From NCBI RefSeq assembly GCF_020085105.1, contig NC_058046.1, forward strand, positions 6,672,675-6,736,674: 64,000 nt of DNA, given 5' to 3'. Positions 25,432-36,890 of the stretch are shown one piece after another. The stretch comes from Siniperca chuatsi. Its lineage: Eukaryota > Chordata > Actinopteri > Centrarchiformes > Sinipercidae. The notes under the pieces were generated by a model. It was given only the letters and a program-made list of their open reading frames with translations. It was not told the origin of the DNA and made no database searches. Each line of letters starts with the position of its first letter. The stretch's first letter is position 1. The translations under genes and the position numbers were made by a program.

Positions 25432-26599
25432 GATGAGAGGCAGGAGGAGCTGGGGCACGCAGCACTTAGAGACCACAACCTCAGGAGAGCTTCATGCACA
25501 GTGGGATCCAGAAGAGTTAGCCCTTTACTTAGAACCTACAACAAGATAGACATAGTTTGGACACAATTTACCTCTTGTGTAAATAAAGTGGATCTGATTG
25601 TCGGGAAAAAGAGCATTTTCTGTACTAGATATCATGACGATACCATGGGTTGAGGGTGTAGATGCCCCTCCAGAGAAATTAACTGTAAGAATCCAACATA
25701 ATGCACAAAGCCTGTTCCAAACAGCCTTGACACTCTACATGATTACAAAAAAAACTATGTGAATAACAAAATAAATAAATAAAAGACATACAGCTAAACA
25801 ATACAACTGTACAAATCTATCCATGTACAAAACTATATAGGAAAAGGGCATGAAACAGGACAAACTATTTCAGTTGTTGTCTCCATTTAAATGACCAAAC
25901 ATACAGTATATCAATCATTTGCAAATGCAAAATTATACATAAACAAGTTATGATGAAAAAGTAGAGCACATAGATTACTGGAAGATTTTAGTTGTTTATG
26001 ACTATTTAATTATAAATGAAAAATACATTAAGTTAGTATGGAATGGAGGAAGTGGGGTGAGGGGGTACTCATCTCTACTCTCTCAACACTGCCCTAATTT
26101 GTATTGACAGAATGTGATGCCAAAAGCTACTAAAAATGTTGACAGCTGAGCAGAGATAGCTACATATCACGCATAACAAGAATGACTAGTCTGCTGGATA
26201 GCAAGCAGAACGGACTTTTGACTTTATAACGACATTAAAAATAATGCGTTTGTTTGGTGGCTACATTATGCCGGATACACCAAATAAACCCTAACGAGTC
26301 GTAAAAAAGTTCTTAGTCATTCCCATAAAAGGTAAAAACATGTATCGCCGAGGAGGAAAACAAGTAATTGCCTGGGTTTTAAATTATGTCTGGCGATACA
26401 TGAGAGAATGGCACGTACCGGGTCTTAACGTTAACTTGCATCTGTGGCACAGACAAATGACAACGATATTTACAACTAGTAATAACGTTACCTAACAGAA
26501 AACATAAACTTACCCTAAATGATATAACCAAGGATGTGCCAGGTCGAGCTTTACATTAATGTTGAAATCAAGCGCTGACAGCCAAAGTTGCAAACCAGC

Positions 26600-26990
26600 A
26601 AAGTTGCTAACTACTCGCATGATGCTAATACTAGCCGACGTTAGCCAGTTAGCTTAGCATAGGATTTGCCTGCTATGCAATATGACTTTTCGAGTTTTAG
26701 GAGGCCATGTTTCTCTCGGGGCGCAAGTTAAACGACTTTGGCTAACTAACCAACTACTTTTAAAGGTAATATCAAGTAGGTAAAAAGTGGCATGATGGCA
26801 ATATAAAGCTAACGATGCAAAGTTATCAAAGTTTTTGTAAATTCCTCTCAGCTCGACTTGAAACTGTGCTAGCTAGCTGGCTAAGGGCTGACTAGAGTGA
26901 GAGAGGAGATTATCTGGCTAACTGAGTGGCTAGCTTACTTTACTGTGTAGAGCATTTATGCTACTCCTAGCCAGCTAACGTTAGCCAATT
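26600..26990. promoter_or_regulatory. araf: Cluster of GCTAAC/GTTAGC/GCTAGC palindromes in araf intron 1
   Basis: At least eight copies of GCTAAC, GTTAGC or GCTAGC lie within 400 bp just downstream of the araf leader exon, among them the perfect 12-bp palindrome GCTAACGTTAGC at 26974-26985 and GTGCTAGCTAGCTGG near 26867. A regulatory role is only inferred; see the matching clusters at imp4, rabl6 and traf2. Confidence 0.45.
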
Positions 26991-27174
26991 TGGAGGGGGG
27001 GGGTTTACCACCGCGTCAGCTTGTTGGCTACTTCTGGTGTGTTCCGAAAATACACTACAGTGACTTAACAATTGTTTATTTAACATGCGTAAAACAGCAC
27101 AATACAATTGTCAGGATAACAGCAAAACCTCCTTCCGTGTTTGAATACAATTTGGATACAAGTTAAAATCTTAC

Positions 27175-27260
27175 CTGTAGCAGCCATCTTGGATTCTCTC
27201 AATCTAAAGTCGGATATGTCAAGAACTTCGAGGAAAGCGGAAAACCTCGGAAATTCTCGG
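27175..27260 (-). other. araf: araf non-coding first exon with an upstream ORF
   Basis: The donor GTAAGAT starts at 27174, directly after AAGATGGCTGCTACAG, so the exon ends at 27175; its upstream limit is uncertain. It joins the acceptor before 25535, giving a leader of at least 105 nt from exon 2. AAGATGGCTGC resembles a YY1 site and also starts a short uORF (7 codons, ATG at 27187-27185) that stops just past the junction. A second, 4-codon uORF starts at 25495. Confidence 0.6.
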
Positions 27261-27572
27261 TCTTCATTGGTTGATTCTTGTAGCTGCGTTCTTTCATTGG
27301 GCACCAGCTGTACGTGCAAGAGGTGGGAGTTGTGAGTGTACCGTTTTGTCATGTAAATTAATTAGACTACACATTTTGCAGCAAGGATGTACCACTACTA
27401 TTTCCACTAATAGAAATAGGTAAAAAAAAAAAAAGCAGTCTTGCATTGTTATTTATACACACAGTATATATTTGCATATATTTAATGTTTGCATTATGGA
27501 TAAGTATTAACTTTTTTCTATATGGGCAAAATAAAACACCATATGAGCCAAAACAGGTCATTAGAAACACAT

Positions 27573-27920
27573 TTTATTACAAAATAGCATAACAGTTTTA
27601 ATACAGGCAATACAGTATGCATTAGGACTTTGTTATCCAATGGGTTTGTCAAAAAAGCCTCAATTTACTTAAAATACTGTCACTCGTGATCGATATGATG
27701 CAGTTTGATTGATTGATTACCCATTTACTGTAAAGGTGACCATAATTGTTGACTATGGGAAAGCCTCGACTTGAATTGACTTCTAGTCATATTTGGTAGG
27801 CTACTCTAACAAAACCTCTCGTCATTTGATAAACTCCACATTTTAAGAGTTTTATAAAACATAGTCCAAAAAGCACAGTTTTTGACAAAAGTTTGGTTAT
27901 GCTTCATTAGCTCCTTTATT
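27573..27920 (-). terminator. imp4: imp4 polyadenylation signals
   Basis: On the minus strand AATAAA occurs at 27920-27915, only 5 nt after the imp4 stop codon, and again at 27578-27573. Use of the first would leave a 3' UTR of a few dozen nucleotides; the second gives about 370 nt and ends only about 300 bp before the araf leader. Confidence 0.5.
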
Positions 27921-27925
27921 AATTC

Positions 27926-30900
27926 CTATTGCACACTGAGGAACCTCCTTTTCTTAGCTGTGTGTGTATATGCATGGTGACGCCACTCGACATCTGCGGT
28001 GCTCTCATTCTCCAGGGTGCCAAGCTTGATCATGTACACTAAACAAAAGAACAGACATAAACATTTTACACATCCCAAAGCGGTACAGAACAGAGGAATC
28101 TGACTTCAAATTTTATAGGAAAAGGCCCCAAAATTACAATCCTGAAAACAGAAATCCTTATTCCACACTGATTATTGTTCTTCCTTATTCCTAAATTATT
28201 ATCTCATCAGTAATAAATTTTTAGTTTCTGCTCTTCGTGAAGTGTAGTTTTATTAACATCGATATTTTTATACATAACACTCAGTGCTTTTATAAATCTT
28301 AAGCTTTTTGCATAGGTATTTTAGCTGTGCTAGCATCTTCAAGTGTTTTTTCATTGGTCCTTATTTAAAGGAACAGTTTGACACTTTGGGTGTTAGACTG
28401 GTGTCTCTTATCAAAATCAGAATAAATGTAAATTCTGTGCATCCATTGCAGAAATAGGTTTGAATCGTTTTTAGCTTAAAATCAAGGCCATGTTAATACA
28501 TGCACTGCGCAAAAAAGAACTAACCCGACCGATTCTGCATTTTTGAGGCAGATACCGACATTGACATTTGAGTTTAAAAAGTCTGATAGTGATAAATCAG
28601 CTAAAATTAATTGTTTACATGAATACATAAATACTTTATTAAACTGTAGGGATCCCTTAAATCTGGTAATTAAAAAATTTGACCCAAGATATGCACTGAG
28701 AAAATAAAAACATAAAAAAATAGAATTAGCAGTACTTAATATTGCAATTTCTTGTTATTCATTTGTCAACATGTACACAGGTACAAATATTTGTGAAGCT
28801 AATATTGGCTTGGCTGATTTATTGGTCACGTTCTAGCAAACGTGCCGCGCCCATACTAGTTAAACCATGTTTCTCTAAGTAGAGGGATCTGGCAAAACAA
28901 ATGCAGGGTCATCAGACAAAAAAGTTTAACCTGGCTAAACTTTTGTTGCAACACAATGCCACATCATCCAGCAATGCACTGAACTAGCCAATCAAATAAT
29001 GTATGTGCAAACACACACTGCACATTAGATAATTTTGTAACGTGAATGCCGTAATTCCCGCTATTGTCAAAATGAGAGATTTTCACCATGACGGCTTTCT
29101 TTGAGTTTTAACATCCTGTCTTGCACGCAAGGTTGTTTTCAGTCTGAGCAACCAGAAAGACTTTGCGTAGTTCCATAATCAGTGGAAAAGATATTTCTTT
29201 TATGCAAAGGTGTGATATTTACATGTTGTATATTCTTAGCTAGTAAGTTAGTCAGCAATACATTCAAGAGTCACCTGAGTTTTGTTGATAAGTTACGACA
29301 CCGTTTCCCCATGCTTCCTGTCGTAGTGCTAAGCTAGGCTAACAGGTTCTCGACCTATCTCTGGACTGGATGAACCTAGAAGGTGAAAAAAATCTATCTA
29401 TTAATACTTACATTTCATTTCAAACCTGGGCCCTACTTCTGTCAGCTCAATGTTCTTGTGGTCAGTTTTCTTGTAGGTGTGATGTCTGTAATAAAAAAAA
29501 CCCCAATGTATTACTCTTAGTACCGTTTACTTCAAATAACTACGGTGGCCCTGAGAGCTCAACACACTGCAACTTTAGAAAAGCCATGCAAATAGACAAA
29601 ACACAAGCAAATAAAAAAAAAACATCTTCAGCATTTTGACAACACATGCCCAGCATTTAGAAATAATGCTGCAAAGTGAGAAACCAAATACAGAAACGCG
29701 CTGCAAATACAAATGCATACAAATTTGCTTGTGCTCTGTTTATCTGCATGTGTTTTCTTAAGTTGCAGTGCATTGAGCTCTCAGGGCCACCGTAAATAAT
29801 GCAAAGTTTATGGTATTTACATTGAGGGAGTCCTTTCCCACTGACCTGAAAGTGATGAAGTCCTCTTGATTGGCGAATGTGATTACACGCCTGCTGTCCT
29901 CCTTCGGAACTGGAAAAAGATACTTGAGGATATTCGATACCTGTGCGAGCAGAATTAATTAGTTCTATGCAAAAACAAGTGGTGACAGAGATTATGAATG
30001 GCATGTGTACAGTGCATGGTCCAGCACTAACTCACTCACCCTCTTGCCGAGTCGTGAGGTGAAGTTGTGAAAAATAAGGTGGGGGTAGGCCTCAGACATG
30101 GTGCCTATGTCTGGAACATCATGCCTCATTACCACGTTGTACAGTGTGAAATAAGCCGTGGGTCCAAATGGCAAGTGGCACACCACCAGGCCATCTGTAA
30201 ATATATAGGAACAAAAAAAATTATTAAAGTGCAGTTTCTCTGTACTGACTGTAGTTTCAATATTATACTCTGATTACAGGACGCACTCTGTTTCAAAAAT
30301 CACATTTTACCTTTTTACCACTTGGAAAAATGTTATATAGAAAATGTTTTCATATATTTACATGTATTAGTTGTATACATATATGAGGCTGATGGGAATT
30401 AAGTTATTATAATTAATCCTCTGGGGAACATGAACGTCTTCACATAATTTCATTGCAATCCATCCACTAGTTGAGATATTCAGTCTGGACCAAAGTGGTG
30501 GACCAACCAAACAATAGACAAACATCCCTAGAGCCACACCACTAGCATAGCTAAAATTGAATAGGTGTGTCTCCCTTTTTTATTCATCCAAAAATGTAAT
30601 TTTCTAGTATGTAATGAAACAACCCTAACTCTATACTACATGCTAATTGTATACAGTAGGTACTACATAGTAATTCCCATAGTAGACTGTTTTTGCAGTT
30701 AGTATACAATAAATTAATGTTCCCTGGTTTGGAATAACAAGAGATTATGCAATATGTGTGCTGATGGACAGGATTTTAGCAATACTGGGGTCATGAGTCC
30801 AATGCATACATCCCCCCTCTCAACCCCACCGCCGCTGCAACACACCCTCAGAAAATTTGGACACCAAAATGAAAACCTCTATTTTTCTTATTATTATTTG

Positions 30901-33692
30901 GATTTTTAATGTTATACTCAGTTAACTGCTCAATTATGTTTTCTGTAAAGTGCATTTGGTAACATTGGTCTAAAAGGTCTAATACCCTACCCCACACTGC
31001 CAGAAATAAAATTGTGGTGGGAAAACACTGAATCATGTGTCCCTTTTCATCTATTTGTTGGCCTAAAAGTCAACATTAAATACCTGTAATTTTAGACTAT
31101 TTGAGTGTATCAGCCTAAAATGTACTCACTGCCACATGATCTCAGTATTCTCAATGGTAACTACAGCACAGCTAATAGACATCAATCAAAAAGTGACTTT
31201 GAGATTCCATTGCCAATTAATCTAAACAAAAAGAAAGCAAAATGTTTTTAGATTGTTTAAAGATTTAATACTAATTTTGTTTCCCCAAGATCTCTCTAGA
31301 ACCCTTTCACCACCATTCACTATTATTTTAAATGATTTCTGACAGTTCATTTTCCTTGCATTCTGCATATTGACTTTTTCAGTATACTTTACTTATTACT
31401 TTACTTACACTTATACACACACACATATTCTGGTCCCTGTAGACTAACTGCTCAAAGCCACAGAGACCAATCAAATGTCAAACAGGAAAAACTAAGAAAA
31501 AGAAAAGAGTAAACATGCGTACCTGGCTGTCCTCTGGTTTCATGCATGATAACGAGGTCTGTAACGTTGTTGGCTTTGCAGGCTCGCACGAGTGAAGCGA
31601 TTTCATGGTTTCCTCTGTTCATGCGCTGGGCTCCAGGGAACATCAGCTTTACCTCCTGTAACAAGTTACATACATCACATACTATTCTCCGCTCTCTTTT
31701 CAATATTTCTGTTTATCCCTACTGTCAATTCTTTAATAAAGAAAAGAGAGTTAAAGAGGAAGATGTCTGAGTCTTGGCCCTGCTCTTTTTTTCTGACATG
31801 TAGCTCAGGTGAATTTAGACTCTAAAGGCTTCCGTAAACTTCAAAAGAACTGGGTCACATGCCATGTTGCCAAGTGTGGGAAGACAGTCCATCAAAGACA
31901 GGAAAGGAATTATACAAATGAAGAAAAATGTGTAACTCAGAAGCCTCTGTTGTTCAGCATTTTGTTTTAAATCAACATTTAATAAGCAGCAGTAACTGTA
32001 TCCATGAAGCATTGATTGCAAGCAGCAAAAAGCAGCCTTAAACTGGTCTTAGATGTTATATGCTGAGCCACAATTGAGTCTAGTGTAGATATCCAACTAC
32101 ACAGCACGCATATTCATTTCAATATGGGGAGTGAAAGGCCGCCTGCAGCTGAAGTTTCACTGCCCTGCTCAGAGACACTAAAACAATGAACATGGACCAT
32201 GATGTGGCTAGTTTACATCATTCTTTCTGTGCCCAGGAATCATGCTAGCAGCTTTCTGTTATTGGTCACCCTGACAACCTCTAGGTTCATCTGCTGTCCT
32301 AACTGAGCAATTCATTACAGAGAAACTGGCTTGACCTTGGCAAACATTTTGAGTCTGGAGCTTGGGTCTCTGGATGTGGTGACCATGACTTTAGGATCTT
32401 CAACTCCAGCCCATTTATACTCATCATCCATGTGTGAGCTGACACCTGCGCAGACAAGACCCAAGAAATCAACATAAATGAATACATTGATGGGATGAAC
32501 ACTGATACATTGGTACTATCAGATAGGATGCTGCTGATAATAACAAGAAATGAGAACACTAGCCTTCTGCCCCTTCATCATCATACTCCAGTAGTTTCTG
32601 TAGCTGCAGAGCTTCTTTGCGTACCTCAGTTGGAAGAAGATGATTTTCTGCAGAGAAAAAAAAAAGCAGCTTGTGTTATACCAGGATTTGTGGTAGGACC
32701 TTTAACACTGCTGACCACTTGTCATACAAAATGCAGTAGGAAACTTGGAACCTAATAATCATGCCATCCTACCATCAAGTGCGCCCTTCAGCTTCTGTTT
32801 CTTCTCCTCGATTGTTCGGAGCCTGTCCTCTTGTGCCTTCCTGTACAGGTACTCTCGCCTCAGTCTCACCTCTCGACGAAGCTATAGTAACATTACATCA
32901 AGACCATTACACCAAATTACCACAAGCAAAACGATGCAGGCTCTTAATAGACTAATGTCATTATGAGAGCCAAATGTGAGCTTGGATCAGAAGCACGCTA
33001 GGGACATAAAAAAAACTATTGACATTTCTGTTCATTTTACATTTTTAAGAAATAACTTTGGATGGTGACATTGTCAGAAAGATGAAATCAATCTAAACTG
33101 TTAAGTATTTGGTTTTAAGTATTGTACAATTAAGTAACATGCTAAACACTTAATATGAAATTCCTTAACAATAAGCGAGCACTTATTAATTCAGTCTAAC
33201 AGCTACATGTGAAATGGGAATATTTTGACTTCTGCGTTCTCTAATTCACATCTGTCCTAAAGTTGACACGTATTTTAACTAAGTGCTGCTTGGCGAATTG
33301 GACCCAAGTTGTTGCCGAATGCAAGTGTAGCGTTTGATAATCAAGGAAAGATCCTGATTAGTTGTATTTTACGAGATATGGGGGTCTGTAAGAATTGAAA
33401 GAGGTTATTTCCATACACGAGAGAAATATAGCTAGCTGACTAAGTTAGTTAGCTATGGTAACGTATAACTACACAATACATAGCTTAATCGATTTCTTAA
33501 ACTTCAGCAACCTTTATCAAGTTATGGACCACATTGTAATGTTTACATTCACCGAGGATATCAAGCGCACATGAATGTACCGTTAGCTAGGTTGCTAATG
33601 AAACTTCGTTGCTAATTCGCCAGCGTAAATTCAATACCAAGTTATTAAGAGACTTAATGCTCATAGAAAAATGTAATTTTTCAACTTACCAT
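27926..33692 (-). CDS. imp4: U3 snoRNP protein IMP4, complete, 291 aa
   Basis: Nine coding exons: 33692-33690 (ATG only), 32881-32773, 32647-32564, 32445-32336, 31655-31523, 30194-30040, 29940-29846, 29485-29412, 28038-27926. They total 876 nt; the encoded 291 aa equal the human length. The N-terminus LRREVRLRREYLYRKAQED is the basic helix. The Brix domain follows with KLMFPGAQRMNRG (105-116), LPFGPTAYFTLYNVVMRHD (from 154), LGKRVSNILKYLFPVP and EVGPRFEMK. Imp4 works with Imp3 and Mpp10 in the nucleolar U3 particle and helps U3 RNA pair with pre-rRNA for 18S processing. One intron has a GC donor. The end lies within about 0.7 kb of the araf leader on the same strand. Confidence 0.96.
28370..28880. 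repeat. Old DNA-transposon repeat fragments in imp4 intron
   Basis: AAGGAACAGTTTGACACTTT at 28368 is the start of a repeat common in percomorphs. ACCCGACCGATTCTGCATTT (from 28524) and GGCTGATTTATTGGTC (about 28812) resemble ends of hAT-like elements. Borders are not clear. Confidence 0.4.
30430..30560. repeat. Interspersed repeat fragment shared with 1205-1280
   Basis: TGGACCAAAGTGGTGGACC and AGAGCCA(C/T)(A/G)CC(A/G)CTAGCAT(A/G)GCTAAA occur here and near 1220-1290 with the same spacing, together with the ATTGCAATCCATCC motif of the TTGGATGG repeat family. Confidence 0.6.
32446..32563 (-). other. imp4: imp4 intron with GC-AG borders
   Basis: The exon ends GCAGAAG and the intron starts GCTAGT; the acceptor is TGCGCAG. 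No GT donor at or next to this junction keeps the frame: the exon must end in phase 1 to join GTGTCAGC and give AEGVSSH. Confidence 0.8.
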
Positions 33693-33725
33693 GATGTTTT
33701 TTTTAGCTAATAGCTAACTAGCAGA
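33430..33725. promoter_or_regulatory. imp4: imp4 5' region with GTTAGC-type motifs
   Basis: The start codon is the last three bases of exon 1 (33690-33692), followed at once by GTAAGT. Around it lie TAGCTAGCTGACTAAGTTAG (33429), ACCGTTAGCTAGG (33580) and TAGCTAATAGCTAACTAG (33704-33721), the same motif type found at the other 5' ends. The transcription start is not resolved. Confidence 0.4.
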
Positions 33726-35160
33726 CAAGCACTACTCACATGGAGACAGGAAGACATGTGTACAAGAGTTTCTTTCATTGGCTGACAGAGGAGCCAATGA
33801 GAGCGCTCGATACTGACTGTCAAGCTTTTCAAAATAAAAGCCCGAGATTCAAGGATTTGACAGAAAATCAGTCTGTGTTGACAGTGTTGAGCAATACGGT
33901 CTTCAGACTGGCTCCAAAAATCCTTTGTGAAAAAAATCCACCTTTCCACAGGTTATTATTAAGATGAGTTACGATAAGACTCTTTCTGGGCACAAGTTAT
34001 TAAACCAGTTCTTTACTTGATAAGATCATATGATACAACCACACCCTGAGCATGAAGACAGATAACAGGATCTGTGTGGGTAGACATTTCCTTACAATCT
34101 GTCGCCTAAAAAAGCAGTTTCTCTTCCTCTTTCCTTACTTGAGCATACTTCCAGTGCTTGGATTATGCATCTTCTAATTTGGATATTGCTTTTGGCTGTA
34201 GGTAAGTGTAGACCTTCATGATGATAGATACCTTAAATTCAGGTGTTCCCTTACAGAGTTTAGAAACTTGATTACTGCACTGCTTTATATAGCCAAGTAC
34301 CAGTAGCTGAAATAGATTTTAAAGGGTGTGCAACTGCCTGAAATCCATAGCAAAATGTACTGATATTAAAACAGCCAGCTGAAGCCAGACAAATTTGTCT
34401 TCTGACAAGTATCCACTAAATATGAGTTTTTCTCTTTACTAATTTTAAATCACTTTCTACTACATTCATTTAGAAATTGCAAGCATGAAACATCAGCTAC
34501 CACCTACTTGATGTACAGGTTATCCACCTTGAGATAAATTCATAGTGTAGTAAGCCTTTTCAAACAGTAATAGAAATTAGTATAGGGAATAAACTGTATC
34601 AAATGTGAGGATGGTAACATGTCTTATAATGGTTAGACTTCTTTTCTATTGGTAGAAGGTCATACAATTTACCAACTGTTTTATTTACCACTACATGCCT
34701 GTGTGCAGGTGCCTGTGAAGCAGTTTGGCAGAAGCTGATATGTCCCTGTGAACTAAAGCACGAGAGCCAGCTGAGGGTTTGGTGCAGGCAGAGCTCCACT
34801 GACTGCTGCACTGGCCTCACCTTCAGCCAGAGTGCCCACTCAGTGGATGGAGGCAAACTGAAGGTGACCTAGGGCTCAGACTCCTTCACTGTGGCAGTGC
34901 TGGAGCCAAGCCATGGAGAGGGAGTGTACTGTTGTGGTGTGCTGAGCAAAAATGACCAAGCTGGCTGAAGGCTACTTTCACAGCTGTAAGTAGAAGAGAA
35001 CATTCAAATGTTAATGTAAAAGAAAGTAAATCAGGCCATAAGTCAGGCTCTGAATGGATTGTGTGTACACCATCTATCTATGATTATTCTGTAATACATT
35101 TTAGATGCTGTATCAACCATGTATCTTTATATCTAAAAATGTTAACAAATCATAAAAATA

Positions 35161-35765
35161 CATGGGTAGCTTGAATTAAAGCTGCACTAATCAATATTTT
35201 ATTTTAACATGAACACACATAAAATTACTAAATGCAATGTGAATGTAGTGATTAACCCATAGAAAAGTATCCCCAACTCTACAGTTCCCATTAGAACTGT
35301 GGAGTCTTTTAGTCTATGATGATAACAAACAAATCAATTAAAGCACCTTTAATTTTTATATTTCAGGCAAAAAAAAAAAAAAAACTCGACTTGGCTTTAC
35401 ATTTTGGCAAAAATGTGAAATATTTCATCATTAGTTAATTCAATTTATGCAATGATTCATGTTGTCATTGTTCAAAATCATTTATAACCATGCCTCACGA
35501 TATGCGAGAGTAGCATTAATTGGGTTGATTTGAATTGAGTTCCATTACTGAAAACAGCTTCCTGTTGAAAATGAGCTTGATTTCATGCTTGAAAAACAAA
35601 ACAATGAGCTGAAAGAGGCTAAAGTGCTCTGTAGAGCTGAGAACAACTGCAGAATTGGTAATAATTCTCTGTGGGTTTTCCACTATAAACGTCACCTTTC
35701 ACATTATATTTAGTAATTATATGTGTGTTCATGATAATGTGCAGCTTTAATTCAAGCTACCCATG
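35161..35765. mobile_element. Long-TIR MITE inside the receptor pseudogene
   Basis: The first about 80 bp (CATGGGTAGCTTGAATTAAA, then GCTGCAC, ATGAACACACATA and ATTACTAAAT) recur as the reverse complement at 35697-35765, so the 605-bp unit can fold back. No ORF. A Tc1 element begins 9 bp beyond its right end. Confidence 0.85.
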
Positions 35766-35773
35766 TGTTTTTA

Positions 35774-36890
35774 TACAGTATCTCACAGAAGTGAGTACAC
35801 CCCTCACAATTTTTGTAAATATTTTATTATATCTTTTCATGTGACAACACTGAAGAAATGACACTTTGCTACAATGTAAAGTAGTGAGTGTACAGCTTGT
35901 ATAACAGTGTAAATTTGCAGTCCCCTCAAAATAACTCAACACACAGCCATTAATGTCTAAACAGCTGGCCACAATAGTGAGTACACCCCTAAGTGAAAAT
36001 GTCCAAATGAGCCATTTTCTCTCCCCGGTGTCATGTGACTCGTTAGTGTTACAAGGTCTCAGGTGTGAATGGGGAGGTGTGTTAAATTTGGTGTTATCGC
36101 TCTCACTCTCTCATACTGATCACTGGAAGTTCAATATGGCACCTCATGGCAAAGAACTCTCTGAGGATCTGAAAAAAAAAAAAAGAATTGTTGCTCTACA
36201 TAAAGATGGTGTAGGCTATAAGAAGATTGCCAAGACCCTGAAACTGAGCTGCAGCACGGTGGCCAAGACCATACAGCGGTTCAGCAGGACAGGTTACACT
36301 CAGAACAGGCCTCGCCATGGTCGACCAAAGAAGTTGAGTGCACGTGCTCAGCGTCATATCCAGAGGTTGTGTTTGGGAAATAGACGTATGAGTGCTGCCA
36401 GCATTGCTGCAGAGGTTAAAGGTTTGGGGTGTCAGCCTGTCAGTGCTCAGACCATACGCCGCACACTGCATCAAATTGGTCTGCATGGCTGTCGTCCCAG
36501 AAGGAAGCCTCTTCTAAAGATGATGTGAACAGTTTGCTGAAGACAAGCAGACTAAGGACATGGATTACTGGAACTGAATGCCAACATGTACTGTGACATA
36601 CTGAAGCAGAGCATGATCCCCTCCCTTTGGAGACTGGGCCTCAGGGGAGTATTCCAACATGATAACGACACCAAATGCACCTCCAAGACGGCCACTGCCT
36701 TGCTAAAGAAGCTGAGGGTAAAGTCTCCAGACCTAAACCCTATTGAGCATCTGTGGGGTATCCTCAAATGGAAGGTGGAGGAGCGCAAGGTCTCTAACAT
36801 CCACCAGCTCTGTGATGCAGAGCTCTGTGAGCCCTGGTGAACTCCATGCCCAAGAGGGTAAAGGCAACGCTGGAAAATTATGGTGGCCAC
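35774..36890 (+). mobile_element. Second Tc1-like transposon, internally deleted
   Basis: The left end is TACAGTATCTCACAGAAGTG; AGTGAGTACACCCCT occurs at 35790 and again as an inner copy at 35974 (IR/DR type). Transposase starts at ATG 36136 (MAPHGKELSEDL), with the helix-turn-helix domain and KTIQRFSRTG readable to about 36525. Then roughly 300 bp are missing, with the first catalytic Asp. Reading resumes at about 36590 (MYCDILKQ) with QHDNDTKCT and SPDLNPIEHLWG. The right inverted repeat is absent. It is of a different lineage from the element in araf. Confidence 0.88.

Noticed and set aside
27080-27352. ATG at 27187 as the true araf start
   Set aside because: After splicing to 25535 it meets TAA within eight codons; it is a uORF.
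34870-34872. TAG in the Ig exon as a recoded codon
   Set aside because: A frame shift later in the same exon and the missing membrane exon make decay the simpler explanation.
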